Assembly (NCBI RefSeq): GCF_907164915.1
Contig: NC_061866.1
Span: 21,926,117 to 21,990,116 of the forward strand
Source of the DNA: Impatiens glandulifera
Taxonomy: Eukaryota; Streptophyta; Magnoliopsida; Ericales; Balsaminaceae
DNA length: 64,000 bases
Direction of reading: 5' to 3'
Positions 44,830 through 56,889 of the stretch are shown in pieces. The number at the start of each line of letters is the position of its first letter. Within the stretch, counting starts at the first letter, position 1. The notes below the pieces were generated by a model that saw only the letters and a list, made by a program, of their open reading frames with translations, had not been told where the DNA came from and ran no database searches. The position numbers and the translations under genes were made by a program.

Positions 44830-46820
44830 AGGGCCGGACCTATTTAGAGGCGAGAGAGGTCATTACCTCAAGGCCCCGCCTACCAAGTGGACCAAATATT
44901 TCAATATATATATATAATATGATGCAAAAGGCTCACCATGTTTTTACCTGCGTACTTGCCGCCTGCCGCCCCTAATCTCCCATCTTGCCATCTCATGGCC
45001 TTAAAGGATCAAACAATTTAATTCATTCTCAATCTGATGATCTACTTTAAATCTTGTTTTATCTTTCAATTTGTTGATATTACAGGCTGAATAAAGAAAT
45101 ATTTTCTCTTATAGACTTATGTGATTTTGATGAAATGTCTGAAATAGGCGGAACTTTAGTGCTTACTTGCATTAATAGATTTTTTCTTTGTTATATAATC
45201 AATAAAATTTTGGAATTTGTAAACGATAAATAAAAATAAAAATCATAGCAATTAATTATAATAGATGTTCTAATATATTGAAACGATGAAATCCTAGTTC
45301 TATACTTCTATTGTTCCATGGTATGAATGAATGTGTTGTTGAGTTAGGTTGTGTTGATTAAATTAACTTTGTTTGAAAATATAGATGAATTCAATCTTTA
45401 TTTGAAGGTAAATGACACATTAGGTATCGGGTTATCAAGTGAACTTCTGAATGTGTTAACTGGAGTTGGACTTGACATTGATGACGTAAGAGGACAAGGG
45501 TACAACAATGGGTCTAACATGAGTGGAAGATACAAAGGTGTACAAAAAGAATTGCTTGAAATAAATTCTAGAGCTTTTTACATACCATGTGGTTGTCATA
45601 GTCTTAATTTGGCATTAGTTGATATGGTGGAATGTTATCCTAAAGCTAAGTCCTTATTTGGAGTAGTGCAACACATCTATACATCGTTATCTTCCTCTAC
45701 AAAGAGATAGAAGTTTTTAAAGATAAGGAGCATGGTTTGACTATTAAGCCATTGTCACATACCCACTAGGAAAGTAATGTTAGGAAAGTAATGTTGAGAG
45801 TGTAAAAGCTATAAAAGAGAAAATTGTACATATAAGAGATGTTATACTTGACTTGGCGGAAGTTGCTAAATATTCTAAGACAAAAAGTGATGTTGAGACC
45901 ATATCATTATATGATTTTGAGATTTTTAAGTTTTTACTTGGAATGGTAATATGGTATAACTTGATATACGCAATAAATTATGTGAGTAAGTTTATACAAT
46001 CTGAAGATAAGAATATTGGTATTGCAATCAACCTCTTACAAGGACTTGATCAATTTCTTGATGAGTTTAGAGACGAGGGATTTTCTATTGCCATGAATGA
46101 AGTTATATAAATGGCAAATGAAATGGGGATTGAACCTAAATTTTGTGAAAAATACATCATTCAAAGAAAAAAAATAATCTAATGAAAGTGCAATGATGAT
46201 GTGACACAATCTGGTGAAGAGTCTTTTAGAGTTGAATATTTTTTGTTTATAATTTATCAAGCTCGATTTTTACTTCAAGTTCGGTTTGAACAAATTAAAC
46301 AATATTAAGAAATGTTTTTTTTTTATTGAATTTAGAGAAGTTAAAATGTGAGCCTTTAACTAGCTTGATGAAGTCTTGTATGGAGCTTCAACAATTTTTG
46401 AGTCACGATGGATGTTTAGACATTAATGGTGATGAATTGTATTCATTATTGCTGGTCGTGAGATGCTATTTAACAAATGAAAAAAGAGTAATTGATATGC
46501 TACAATATCTTGCAAAATTGTATGGTTTTTCCCAAATACTTACATTACCTATAAGATTTTATTAACCATACTAGTAATAGTTGCATTGGCAGAAAGAAGT
46601 TTCTCGAAATTGAAGTTAATCAAGAATTATCTTCAATCAACAATGTCACAGGATATACTAAATGGGCTAGCAATGTTTTCGATTGATAAAGAAATAGTTC
46701 GTCTATTAGATTATACAGATTTGATCAATATTTTGTCTCTACAGATTTTCAAACCAGTTATACTTCATCAAATTAATTTCCATCCAAATTCACTTATCTA
46801 CAAAATTTACAAAACTTAAT
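44830..46820 (+). pseudogene. hAT transposase relic (TTF/ZMYM1-like)
   Basis: Pieces in order: RGQGYNNGSNMSGRYKGVQ and IPCGCHSLNLALVDM (45351-45710), a middle part at 45853-46110, and the C-terminal dimerisation region AERSFSKLKLIKNYL...GLAMFSIDKE (46586-46819). These are typical of the plant hAT group annotated as zinc-finger MYM-type protein 1-like. Stops and frameshifts separate the parts and the N-terminus is missing. AGGGCCGGACC at 44830 may be the left terminus; I found no matching right end. Confidence 0.85.
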
Positions 46821-47559
46821 AACTTACGATAAATGATAGGGCAGCGACTAACACATGAAGCGAAGAAGTGAATCCAACGTTGCTTGCCACATAGCATGGA
46901 AAAGGGTTTTGTTTCTTTATCAACTAGTCAGGTCTCCTCCAGTTCCTCACATCTCTTCAGTTTGATCTCGTCTCTTCTCTTCAGATTGCTTGCGTCTCTT
47001 CTCTTTGTTTGGTCTTCAGATTAATCGTGTATCATGTAAGAGTTTCTGAAGTTCTAATCTTCTGAAGCCATAATGTTAAATACAAGGGTTTTTGAAACTC
47101 AATTTCATTTCAATTTTCAAGCTTTACATTTTATATCTTATTTCTCATTACGTTTATCTCTCATTTGATAATCAATAATCACATGAAGAAATCGTTCCAT
47201 TTACTAAATCGATGAAGAAATCGACAAATAAACTAATAGGTAACTTATTTAAAACTATATTTATGTAGTATTTTTTTTGGAAGACTACTTGTAATAGGAT
47301 TTCATAATGTAAAAGGAAGACTTGTTAGTTTTTTAGACAAATAAAAGTAAGAAATAATTTAGGCAAACTATTTATAGTTGGTTTTCATCATATAAACGCA
47401 GACTTATTAGCTTCTTAGAAAGATAAAACTAAGAAATAATTTAGGCAGACCGATTGTAGTTGGTTTTCATCATGTAAAACACTAACTTATTAGTTTAAAC
47501 ATGGATTCTACTCTCCAAGCTCACTGGTAGATAAAAAATGACTTATACCTTCATAAAAA
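46821..47559. repeat. Non-coding DNA with a short tandem duplication
   Basis: A unit of roughly 110-125 bp containing AAGAAATAATTTAGGCA and AGTTGGTTTTCATCAT occurs about twice (near 47350 and 47430). Otherwise nothing recognised. Confidence 0.4.
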
Positions 47560-48650
47560 ATGACTTATACCTTCATATAAAGATTAGTAAGATTAGTTAA
47601 GATATGTAATGAAATTTATTAAAGTGTTTTAAAATTAAAATAGGATAACAAAAGTTGTTAAAATTATTTAGAATGCTTGGTTTAATATTCAAACACGACT
47701 TCTTATGCTAGAAAACACAATTATATAAATTAAACTTTCATACAAAATTAAAATATTGCTTGAAAACTGAAATATTTTGAAGATAAATTTCATATAAAAT
47801 AATTAACACATTCATAATGTACACCTTTATATAAAATAATGACTTACACCTTCATATAAAGCTTAGTTTAGACTTGTAATGAAACTTATTAAAGTGTTTT
47901 AAAATTAAAATAGTATAACAAAAGTTGTTAAAATCATTTAGAATGCTTGATGTAATGTTCAAACACGACTTCTAATGTTAAAAACTCGATTATATAAAGA
48001 AAAATTTGATATAAAATTGAAATATTACTTGAAAACTAAAATATTTAAAAATAAATTTCATATAAAACAATTCACACATTCATAACTATGTACACTTACA
48101 TATAAAATGGATTTATACCTTCATATAAAGCTTAGTTTAGACTTGTAATGAAATTTATTGAAGTATTTTAAAATTAAAATAGGATAACAAAAGTTGTTAA
48201 AATTATTTAGAATGTTTGTTTTAATGTTCAAACACGATTTCTAAAGCTAGCAAATCTTATTATATAAAATAAACTTTCATAAAATTAAAATATTGCTTCA
48301 AAATTTAAAAATTTTAAGATAAATTTCATATAAACTATTAACACATTTATATAAAACTATGTACACCTTCGTATAAAACAGTTTGTACCTTCATATAAAT
48401 TATAGTTTAGACCTGTATTGAACTTACTGAAGTGTTCAAGTCATATAAAATGATTGGTTTAATGCACAAATACGTATTCTATTGTTTGAAAACTAAATTG
48501 TATAAAAAATATGAATTTTATTACACGAACACTTAAATATTTTCAGCAATGTTTTATATAAAATAATTTATGTCTTTATATAAAACGATTTAATTATGTC
48601 TTTCATATAAAAGATTTATAACTTCATATAAAATATAGTTCAACTAAATA
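47560..48650. repeat. Tandem array, period about 270 bp (left arm)
   Basis: Units start near 47564, 47842, 48112 and 48382 with ACCTTCATATAAA followed by GTTTAGACTTGTAATGAAA-like sequence. Drift between units is substantial. The reverse complement of the unit reappears at 49080-49560. Confidence 0.8.
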
Positions 48651-48737
48651 CTTTCTCAAAGCTTTTTTTTTTTAACACTTTCTCTTATTTGTTTGATTTC
48701 GTTTATAGAATTTAACTAAAACAATACATGAGGAGAA

Positions 48738-49068
48738 TTAAATTAAGAAGCAAGCTACACCCTTGGAAATACTAACAACAACATCTCTGAAGATTTTAAT
48801 GTGCATCCTTGTAAAAAAATAAAGTTGTCTACAAAGAAAGCTCCAACTCCAAGTTTGAAATGCCAAAATCACTAGTTTGAGCATATGCATTATAATATTC
48901 ACTAAGTTTTGTTTCGGACGAAAATGCCATTCCAACTACAAGAATTTTGACCTCAACAACATTTAATATTTGGAAATCAAACACATTTTGAACTGGGACC
49001 TTGAGTAGGGACGTGGATGGTTGATTTACATGAAACATCTTGTAACAACTTTTGTTATAATCAAACAA
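48738..49068 (-). pseudogene. FAR1-like DNA-binding domain fragment between inverted arrays
   Basis: The minus strand reads VGMAFSSETKLSEYYNAYAQ, the start of the FAR1/FHY3 (MULE-derived) zinc-finger domain, preceded by about 45 codons without known motif. The frame is lost soon after. The fragment is short and in an AT-rich transposon-like context, so it is probably captured or residual DNA, not a gene. Confidence 0.6.
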
Positions 49069-49079
49069 ATAAGAGAAGC

Positions 49080-49560
49080 TGTTAAAAAATGTTTTAAAAG
49101 TTTTACATGAACGTCTAAAGTATCTTTTATATGAAGGTATAAATCGCTTTATATAAAGTGATAAATAGTTTTTTCTGAACGTATAAATCGTTTATATGAT
49201 ATTTTCTGAAAACATTTCAATTTCATGAAATAAACTCTTATTTTCTTTACACAATTCAGTTTTCAAATAATAAAATGCTTTTTGAACATTAAATCTATCA
49301 TTTTATATGACTTAGTCAACTTTTGTTATAATCTTTTATTGTAAAACAATGCAGTATATCTCATTACAGGTCAAAATCATGATTTATTTGAAATATAAAT
49401 CGTTTTATATGACATTTTTCTGAAAGTAGTTTAGTTTTCATGCAATAAAAAATCATATTTTCTTTATAAAATACGTATTTAAACATTAACCAATCATTTT
49501 ATATATTGTTTATATTTTAGGTTTCCAACTAACAATATTAAAACGATTACACATTCATTA
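49080..49560. repeat. Inverted counterpart of the 270-bp array (right arm)
   Basis: TTTATATGAAGGTATAAATCG and related phrases are the reverse complement of the left-arm units, so 47560-49560 forms a large imperfect inverted repeat with the FAR1 fragment in the loop. Confidence 0.6.
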
Positions 49561-49599
49561 ACTTAATATAAATAATTTAGACCTCTTTTGTAACCCCCG

Positions 49600-49955
49600 G
49601 AAAACCCTTGTCTTGGAAAAAGATCGAGATTCGTGAAATTTCAGCATCGGTTTGCGTGTCAAACATATTTTTAAATAATAAATAATTTTAAAAATATTTT
49701 TAGAGATATGTCCTGACATTGGAAATTATTTATAATAATAATTAATTTGATTAGGCAGACGCGAAGGACATAGCACGGAAGACCCTTCCTGAGCATAAAT
49801 AGACCACGAACCGCTTTTCAAAAAACTCTAATATAATACGTTTATACACATATCATTTTTTTGATTTTCATAAAATCACTTGGCGACTCTGATTTTCAAA
49901 TAAATAATATTTTAAATTAGTTATGTTTAATTAATTTAAGTCGGGTTATACGCGA
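49600..49955 (+). mobile_element. Gypsy LTR end, related to 14866-15070 in inverse orientation
   Basis: ACGTTTATACACATATCAT, CACTTGGCGACTCTGATTTT and TTAATTTAAGTCGGGTTA match the reverse complement of the left part of the solo LTR. Truncated on both sides. Confidence 0.65.
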
Positions 49956-50406
49956 GTAGACGCTATTTGGGTAGACGAGTAGCAACGCGCGAGCAGACGC
50001 TCTTTGGTTAGACGCCTTGCTCCGCAAGAGCAAACACTCTAACTAACAGATGTCTATCTACGTTGAAATGGAGGGCATGTGAACAACACAACTAGTCAGA
50101 TGTCTTAGTGCTCCCCAGACATCCCTTCTTAAGCCAAATGGGGGACAACTATATCAATCTTATTAAAATACTGTCGTTTAACTCCTATTTTTAAAAAGGG
50201 AACGGTCACATTATTAACTAATAACATGAAGACATGTGTCTTTCATGCATTAAAATGTTATCAACACCCCATATTACATATCAAATGCATGTTATGTCTA
50301 ATGATGTCTTTTATCTCGTAAATGATGATTTTTAATTACTAATTTCCTTTCCTTTAAATGACAGTTCTAATAATGATGACTTTTGAAATTTATATCGTTT
50401 CAAAAC
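49956..50406 (+). mobile_element. Element E, 5' remnant
   Basis: Scattered GTAGACG/AGACGCT motifs resemble the LTR style of element C, followed by AT-rich leader sequence. No PBS, gag or pol is present. Confidence 0.4.
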
Positions 50407-50414
50407 TATTTAAA
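50407..50414 (+). promoter_or_regulatory. TATA-like box of the element E accessory ORF
   Basis: TATTTAAA, about 145 bp before the homologous protein start. It stands where the other copies have a TATA box but is a weaker match. Confidence 0.4.
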
Positions 50415-50530
50415 GGGAGCCTTGCGTTCAGAAAATGTTTGATACTCCCTTTGCTTTCCAAAACCTTAAACCCTAAACTGCATTTACGTTCTCTACCTTC
50501 TCTCTATAATCTCTTTTCATCTTCTTCAAT

Positions 50531-53220
50531 CTCTATTCAACTTCTTTCGTACAAAACACTTTGCAGGTTGATTTCAAATCAGTGTATGCCGTGGGGTTGC
50601 CGGAGATGGCGGCCATGCTCCGAACCCTAGAGGCGTCTGACCTTAGAAAATTCTTGGGAGGCCCTTTCATCCTACACGAAGAGGAGGTTCTTGAGTTCTT
50701 CCGAACAGCGAGAGTGGTGAGCGAAAACATTCAAGCCACAGTGAAGGATGTGGAGATTTTCATCTCCAAGGAGTTATTTTCCTAAGTGCTTGGGCTTCCA
50801 ACGACATGTCTCACTATATTTGATGAAATTCCCGTTGAAGATATTGCTAAGATAAAAACCCTGTTTTTCGACCATCCCGATTAGTGAAGACATATGGGAA
50901 GAAGAAGATGATGAAGACAGAGTTCTGTCTCCTTCAAGATATTGTTTCAAAGTCGTTCCAAGAAAGGTTGGGGTCGTTCGATTCATACACCCAAGAATAA
51001 TTCGAGATAATGGTGGTCATTGCAAAGGGTGTTGCCATCAACTGGTCATCGATTATATTCTCCACCCTTGCGATGATGGTCATGGTGCCCAAGAAACAAA
51101 GCATCGACTTCTTGGTGCAACTTAGTTGGATCCTTGAGCACCTATAGGTAAAAGTAGGTAAGGATGCCAATATTGACGTAAATAGAGTGATGAACAACAA
51201 CACCATCGCCAAATACATTGTGCCGGTATGAAGGCAGTCAAAGAGGCCAAGTCTAAGTTCGTCTACCCAGTATTTAAGTGGGCAATTGATGATCCATCGA
51301 GAAAGGCCAGCTACCTCTTCCCGCAAGACTCCTACTAAAATAGGAGAAATCCATAATCAAGGAATCAGAAGCAAGCTCCCGGAGCAAGAAGCATGACTCC
51401 ATTAGAGATGACGCCTAAGTCGCTTCTAAAGCGAAGAAAGCAAGAGTGGAGGTCTATGTTTCTCCTCCTCTATTGCCCTCCTCTGGCTGTAGTACCGGAC
51501 GAGGCGACTGATGAGAATCAAACTACTGAGCACCAACATATGTCCAGCCTACTGACTAGACAGTTGATGCTAGTGCAACGAAGCCTCACCTAAGGTATCT
51601 CCTCCACCCACCCTTGACGTAGTGCCCATTGATGTTCCTATTGTGGAACGAACTACTAACCAATTGTTGAGTTAATTGGTGTCTTTGAAGTAACACCTTC
51701 GGGTATAGGAAATTGTGATCCTTGCTACTAAGCAGGATATGTTACCACTAGTAGAGCAAGAGGTTGTGCCTGCGTTTGTTGCTGTAGAAGTTGAAGAAAC
51801 TATTGATTCGACTACTGGGAAGACCATATGAATCAGCACCTATTTAGACGGACGTTGGTCCATACTACAGTTTTTCCAACAGATGCATTTCCTAAGGTTG
51901 TCTCTCCTTTCTCTATTTTAAGACACGTCCGAGCTACTCAGGGCATTGTCTTTATAGAACACTTGCCCCTACACCCAATCCTTCCGAAGTTGCAAGGTAA
52001 GGGTAAAAATATTCTAGTCGAAGAATCTGAGTTTGTCTCGAAGGTGTAGTAGCTCATTAACCTCATCATGGATGAGGTCGAATCGATTGTATCTGAAAAA
52101 ATTGATGCCTTCGACAAATGGTGTTGTTATAGGCTCCATACAGAATTCAGTAGAGTCATCATAGGTTCCAATATAGCCAACTAGTAGAAGGAGCTGCTTA
52201 AATTGGAGAAATCGGTCTTTTCCTGGACCAAAACCAAGGATGTACACGAAGCTCTCAAGCGAAGATAGTTAGTAGCTGCATTGTCTAAAGGAAAGGCTCT
52301 TTACCCTATCATCAAGAAAATGGTGGCCAATTATAATCCTTTGGAAAAAGACGTCGAAGTAGACAATCAAAGAGACAAGCCGTCTGCAGCTCATCCTAGG
52401 CTCTATAATTCAGATGTTATATGGTTCATCCATGGCACGGAGTCATCTCAACTGATGAACTTCAGGACAAAGCATCCAATGCAAAGATGAATTGTTCAGA
52501 CGATGCTGAAACATATATTATTAATTGAGAGATATTGTTAATTCATGGTGAGACGCATTCTATATATTCTGCCAAGCAGCTGCTCTCAGTGGCTGAAGCA
52601 GCAAGCGAATTTTCACATTATCGAGCAGTATCGGTCGTCTCTTAAAGAAAGAATATTACTAGATCTCCACTTTGTTGAGTAGCAACTACCATCCGTGGAA
52701 GAGCATGTTGCTCTCACGCTGCTGATTAAGACGATCCCCTCCGAGGCTGAGAGCGGGAGGCCAAAGTTGTTGAAGAACCTTTTTTATTCTTGGCCAAGAG
52801 AAGGAGCCATTGATTAACCCTAAGCATCAGTCGGATGCCAATGGCCGAGAAAAAGAGTTCCACCGCAGTTGAGGAACCAACATCAAAGGTTGGTGAGGAG
52901 AAGCCCCCGTCTGTTGAGCTGCCCATGTCTATCGAGCAACCCTCGTCTGCGAGAAAGTACTACCAGCGACTGCTGGGCATCGCTCCTCTCACTCTTCATA
53001 GAAGCAAGGGGACCGAATGCTCATACAATATCATCAGACAAGGGGCAGTCGTCCAAGGACAAGCAGACATCTCATAAATCCAACCCTTCTCATCTTCTCA
53101 CAACAGTCCATTATTTAGAGGAAATTAATGAATTTGTCAACAATTTTATCATTGACCCTGAAGGCGCAGACTTTGGGGGCTATTACTTTGCCTCAAGGTT
53201 AGGATCCTGAATCGTTCGCC
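50531..53220 (+). pseudogene. Accessory ORF of element E, heavily decayed
   Basis: The family motifs are still legible in shifting frames: a VDF-like start after TTGCAG, SDLRKFLGGPFILHEEEVLEFF (split here by SDLRKFL and VLEFF), and INWSSIIFSTLAMMV near 51040. Beyond 51360 there are Ser/Pro/Lys-rich pieces (for example MAEKKSSTAVEEPTSK at about 52835) equivalent to the long C-terminal part of B ORF 3. No ATG is seen at the homologous start. Many stops and shifts. Confidence 0.65.
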
Positions 53221-53603
53221 ATGGAAGTAAGCATCTGGGTTTCTCCCCTCTGCTCTCGCCTTGTCGGATCCCATCCTAAATCATCAGGTCACTCCACCCC
53301 TAAGGAGTCCTCATCGTTTGTTGAATCTTTGTACTTTTATAATGGATGCTCTTGCTCCTATACATCATAGCATATCATCTATTTTCAACAAGATTGAAGC
53401 CTATAAGAGAAACCGCTACAAATGCAAGTGCCACTGTTGAGCTTACCGTATAACATAAACTACAAATAAAGAGATTTCAAGGATTTCGGCTGATATGACA
53501 ATCCTTAGAAATCAAATGACAAGAATTTAGTCTCTGATAATAAAGGAAAACTTCAATCTCCACGACAAAACGACTTCAACCATGGAGGGTTTGGTCATCA
53601 GTT
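53221..53603. other. Non-coding sequence before the gap
   Basis: Nothing recognised. Probably the 3' part of element E. Confidence 0.35.
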
Positions 53604-54103
53604 NNNNNNNNNNNNNNNNNNNNNNNNNNNNNNNNNNNNNNNNNNNNNNNNNNNNNNNNNNNNNNNNNNNNNNNNNNNNNNNNNNNNNNNNNNNNNNNNN
53701 NNNNNNNNNNNNNNNNNNNNNNNNNNNNNNNNNNNNNNNNNNNNNNNNNNNNNNNNNNNNNNNNNNNNNNNNNNNNNNNNNNNNNNNNNNNNNNNNNNNN
53801 NNNNNNNNNNNNNNNNNNNNNNNNNNNNNNNNNNNNNNNNNNNNNNNNNNNNNNNNNNNNNNNNNNNNNNNNNNNNNNNNNNNNNNNNNNNNNNNNNNNN
53901 NNNNNNNNNNNNNNNNNNNNNNNNNNNNNNNNNNNNNNNNNNNNNNNNNNNNNNNNNNNNNNNNNNNNNNNNNNNNNNNNNNNNNNNNNNNNNNNNNNNN
54001 NNNNNNNNNNNNNNNNNNNNNNNNNNNNNNNNNNNNNNNNNNNNNNNNNNNNNNNNNNNNNNNNNNNNNNNNNNNNNNNNNNNNNNNNNNNNNNNNNNNN
54101 NNN
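53604..54103. other. Assembly gap, 500 N
   Basis: Exactly 500 N, nominal length. Confidence 0.95.
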
Positions 54104-55015
54104 TAGGCTTCAGTAGAAAACTAAAGCAGTGCCCATTCATCTTCCTTGTTCATCTCTCGATAAACGGCAAACTACCACATCAGCACACACAGTAATTAGG
54201 GGAATAGTGCCACATGTCAATATTCAGATTCAACTGTTGCATTAACTGCCGTATATCATTATACAAACCTTCTAAGAAGCTCAATAGTCACACGATACTC
54301 ATATAGGGTTACGACACTCAAGTACGGCTACATCACTTAAGTAGTGTTACGCTACATCAACATGCAGAGCTCTACAACATGCCATCATTGAATGCAAAGC
54401 GGTTGTGACTCATATATATATAAGTGGATATTAATTAAGAAGAAAAGAGCACTTTTTAGCACGAACATAATTGGTTCTTTTTAAGTTGCACACATACGAT
54501 CAAAATCACTCTCTCACTATCCAAGTTGTAATTCGCATACTATGTACTTTCCATTCAAATAAGCTGAGAGAGAAATTGTTGTAATATGTGTTAAAAATAT
54601 TAAGCGTTATAAGTTGAACAGAGGGTGTCTGTTCAATAGAGTGAGAGCTGGGAGTTCAGAACAGGTATTGTTAAGTCTTGGGTTTCTAACTGAACTTGTG
54701 TAGAGGCTATACAAGTTAAAGTGTTCTAGTGAATCCTTCTGGAAACAGAATAAGGGGTGACGTAGGAGTTTTTATCTCCGAACATCTATAAAAAAAACTT
54801 TGTGTCTATTTCTTACTGTCTTATTCATTTTGCATCAATACGCTTCAATTTTAGTGAGTAATTCCGCACTTGAATCTGATTTAAGAGCTCGCGAAGATTT
54901 GTCATGAGAATATAAACATGTCTTAACCTCTAATAGGGTTAAAACCTAATTGAAATTCGATAGTCATCCAACAATACTCAAACCCCACCAGTTGTTGTTA
55001 ACGTCGATCCCAACA
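54104..55015 (+). mobile_element. LTR of family F, copy 2 (possibly the 3' LTR of element E)
   Basis: It shares AGAGTGAGAGCTGGGAGTTC-type sequence and the CTTCTGGAAACAGAA hairpin block (54731-54794) with 1-778. It ends GATCCCAACA at 55015. No PBS follows, so it is a 3' or solo LTR. The left end is in the gap. Confidence 0.7.
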
Positions 55016-56880
55016 TCATCCATGTCTTCAAAGTATGTTTTATCGTCTTCTTGAGCAGATGAATAGATACAATGAATTGGCCTATGAACTCCACATGCAT
55101 CTACATTTGCATGCATCAACGACTCTGCTACATCTTCATGGTTAATGGTTGGAGTGGTTCCATGATAGAGATGAGCTTCATCTTTATCTACAGACTTCTT
55201 CCAAGATTCTCAAAGCGAGAATGCTTGAGCAGTACGCCACATATCTGGGTATGCTTCAAATATAGAGGATGTAAAAAGGCCTTATATCGTGGGACGTAGT
55301 CCTCCCCATGGGATTTCCCACTTTACACCAAATTGTCGATACATTGGACATGTACAATTTAATGTAAACCTTTCAAGACTTACAAGCATGATGTATGGAC
55401 AACCGTTCATTATATAGATCATAGACACAATGTGATATAAAGGAATGACATATCTGATAGGATGATTATCTCGAATGAAATGCATTGATAAAGTGTGACT
55501 AAATCTTTCTTTTATCCTTTAAGCATGAGAGGAGTAGAATAAGTCATATTCTAGAGGTAGAAGACTAAGTTTGTCGATCATCTATAAATAAATGATGACT
55601 TGGGAACCTCTTCACAACATGTTAGATCTTCCTTGTACTAGATGATTGAGACTAAGCAATGTCTCATGAATAATTATGTAAGATAGATCATGGGGTTTGT
55701 ATTCCAAGGATACAACCACTTCCAAGATCTGAGAAGATGGTCGATGAAGCTTAACGGGGCTTAATAGCAAATGCGACAAGAGAATGACCAGTGTCCAATG
55801 TCGGGGGAATGCATTTTTTATTATCACTATCAAAATGGAGCACGAAAAGACTATGTCATAGATGTATGTTAAGGCCCTAATTCTAATTGAGGGAATGAGA
55901 CACATGATTATCATAATCAAAATAGTTCTTCAGAAATTATGTCGAAGAGATAGTTTTCCCTAAAGAAGTAAAAAATAGCATGATTTGTGTACGAGGTCGC
56001 AAAAAAGCACAAAACTCCTCCAAGGTGGGAACAAGTTGATGACGCCCGATAACAAAAAGGTGTGAACATTCATACAACATCGACTTTGCATATGGGCCAT
56101 AAATTGCATATTGATCATGATATGAGGTAAAGAATGAAAATGGTCAAGACGATAATGCTCAAAATAGATTATATGTATTTTGTACAGTTAAATGTACTCA
56201 AACAATGTTTTGAAATCAAGGTGTTCCATGTCCTACACGTGGAGGATGAATGATTAAATTTGATTTTGTTATTTAAAAATCGATTCTCTCTACTCACAAA
56301 CACCCACACCTACATGTTCTAATTAATGCATGCATGCAACAAAGATGACATAAAATCATATAACATGATAGTGAGCAATCTTTAAATTTCCATTTTGAGT
56401 AATGTTACAATACTTGTCGTCAATCATGCAAATTATGCCCTAGAGTAGAAATGGACACTCAAATTTATTAGTTGATAATAATGCATTACAATAGATGAAT
56501 TTCAAAAACAATTATAGTTACACATGTACATATAGATCGTACATGGTACTACAAAATATCATAACATAGACATAACGCTAAGGGCTCAAGCCACGGTCGG
56601 ATTATGCGAACTTGTTATCGTTGGTAACATGGAGCCTTTCAGAAGCGGTGTTTGCACGATTAAACTATAACATCAGCTAAGCATCAAGTGTTGCATCATA
56701 AGTATCTAACATCTCATGATCAGGAGAGGAAATGAAATGACTAGTCTTAGGATAGTAAGGTGATTCATCCTCCTTGGTGACTTTCATCTAGAGCACATTA
56801 AGATCAATCAGGTAGGTTGCACGCCACATATCCTCATATGTATCACATATAACAGTTGTGATATGACTTTTCTCAAAAAT
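55016..56880. other. Unassigned transposon-like DNA
   Basis: No intact gene. On the minus strand at 55282-55485 the frame ends MYRQFGVKWEIPWGG, which faintly resembles the RQFG...IP motif of plant mobile domain proteins. The phrase ACGCCACATAT occurs at both 55236 and 56822, hinting at a decayed repeat. I cannot name it. Confidence 0.25.
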
Positions 56881-56889
56881 AATGGGGAT

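Noticed and set aside
50358..50630. A 90-codon frame overlapping the start of the E accessory ORF
   Set aside because: The homologous motifs lie in another frame; this one shows no conservation.
55072..56880. A plant mobile domain gene
   Set aside because: Only one short motif resembles it and no continuous frame supports a gene, so it is left as unassigned.
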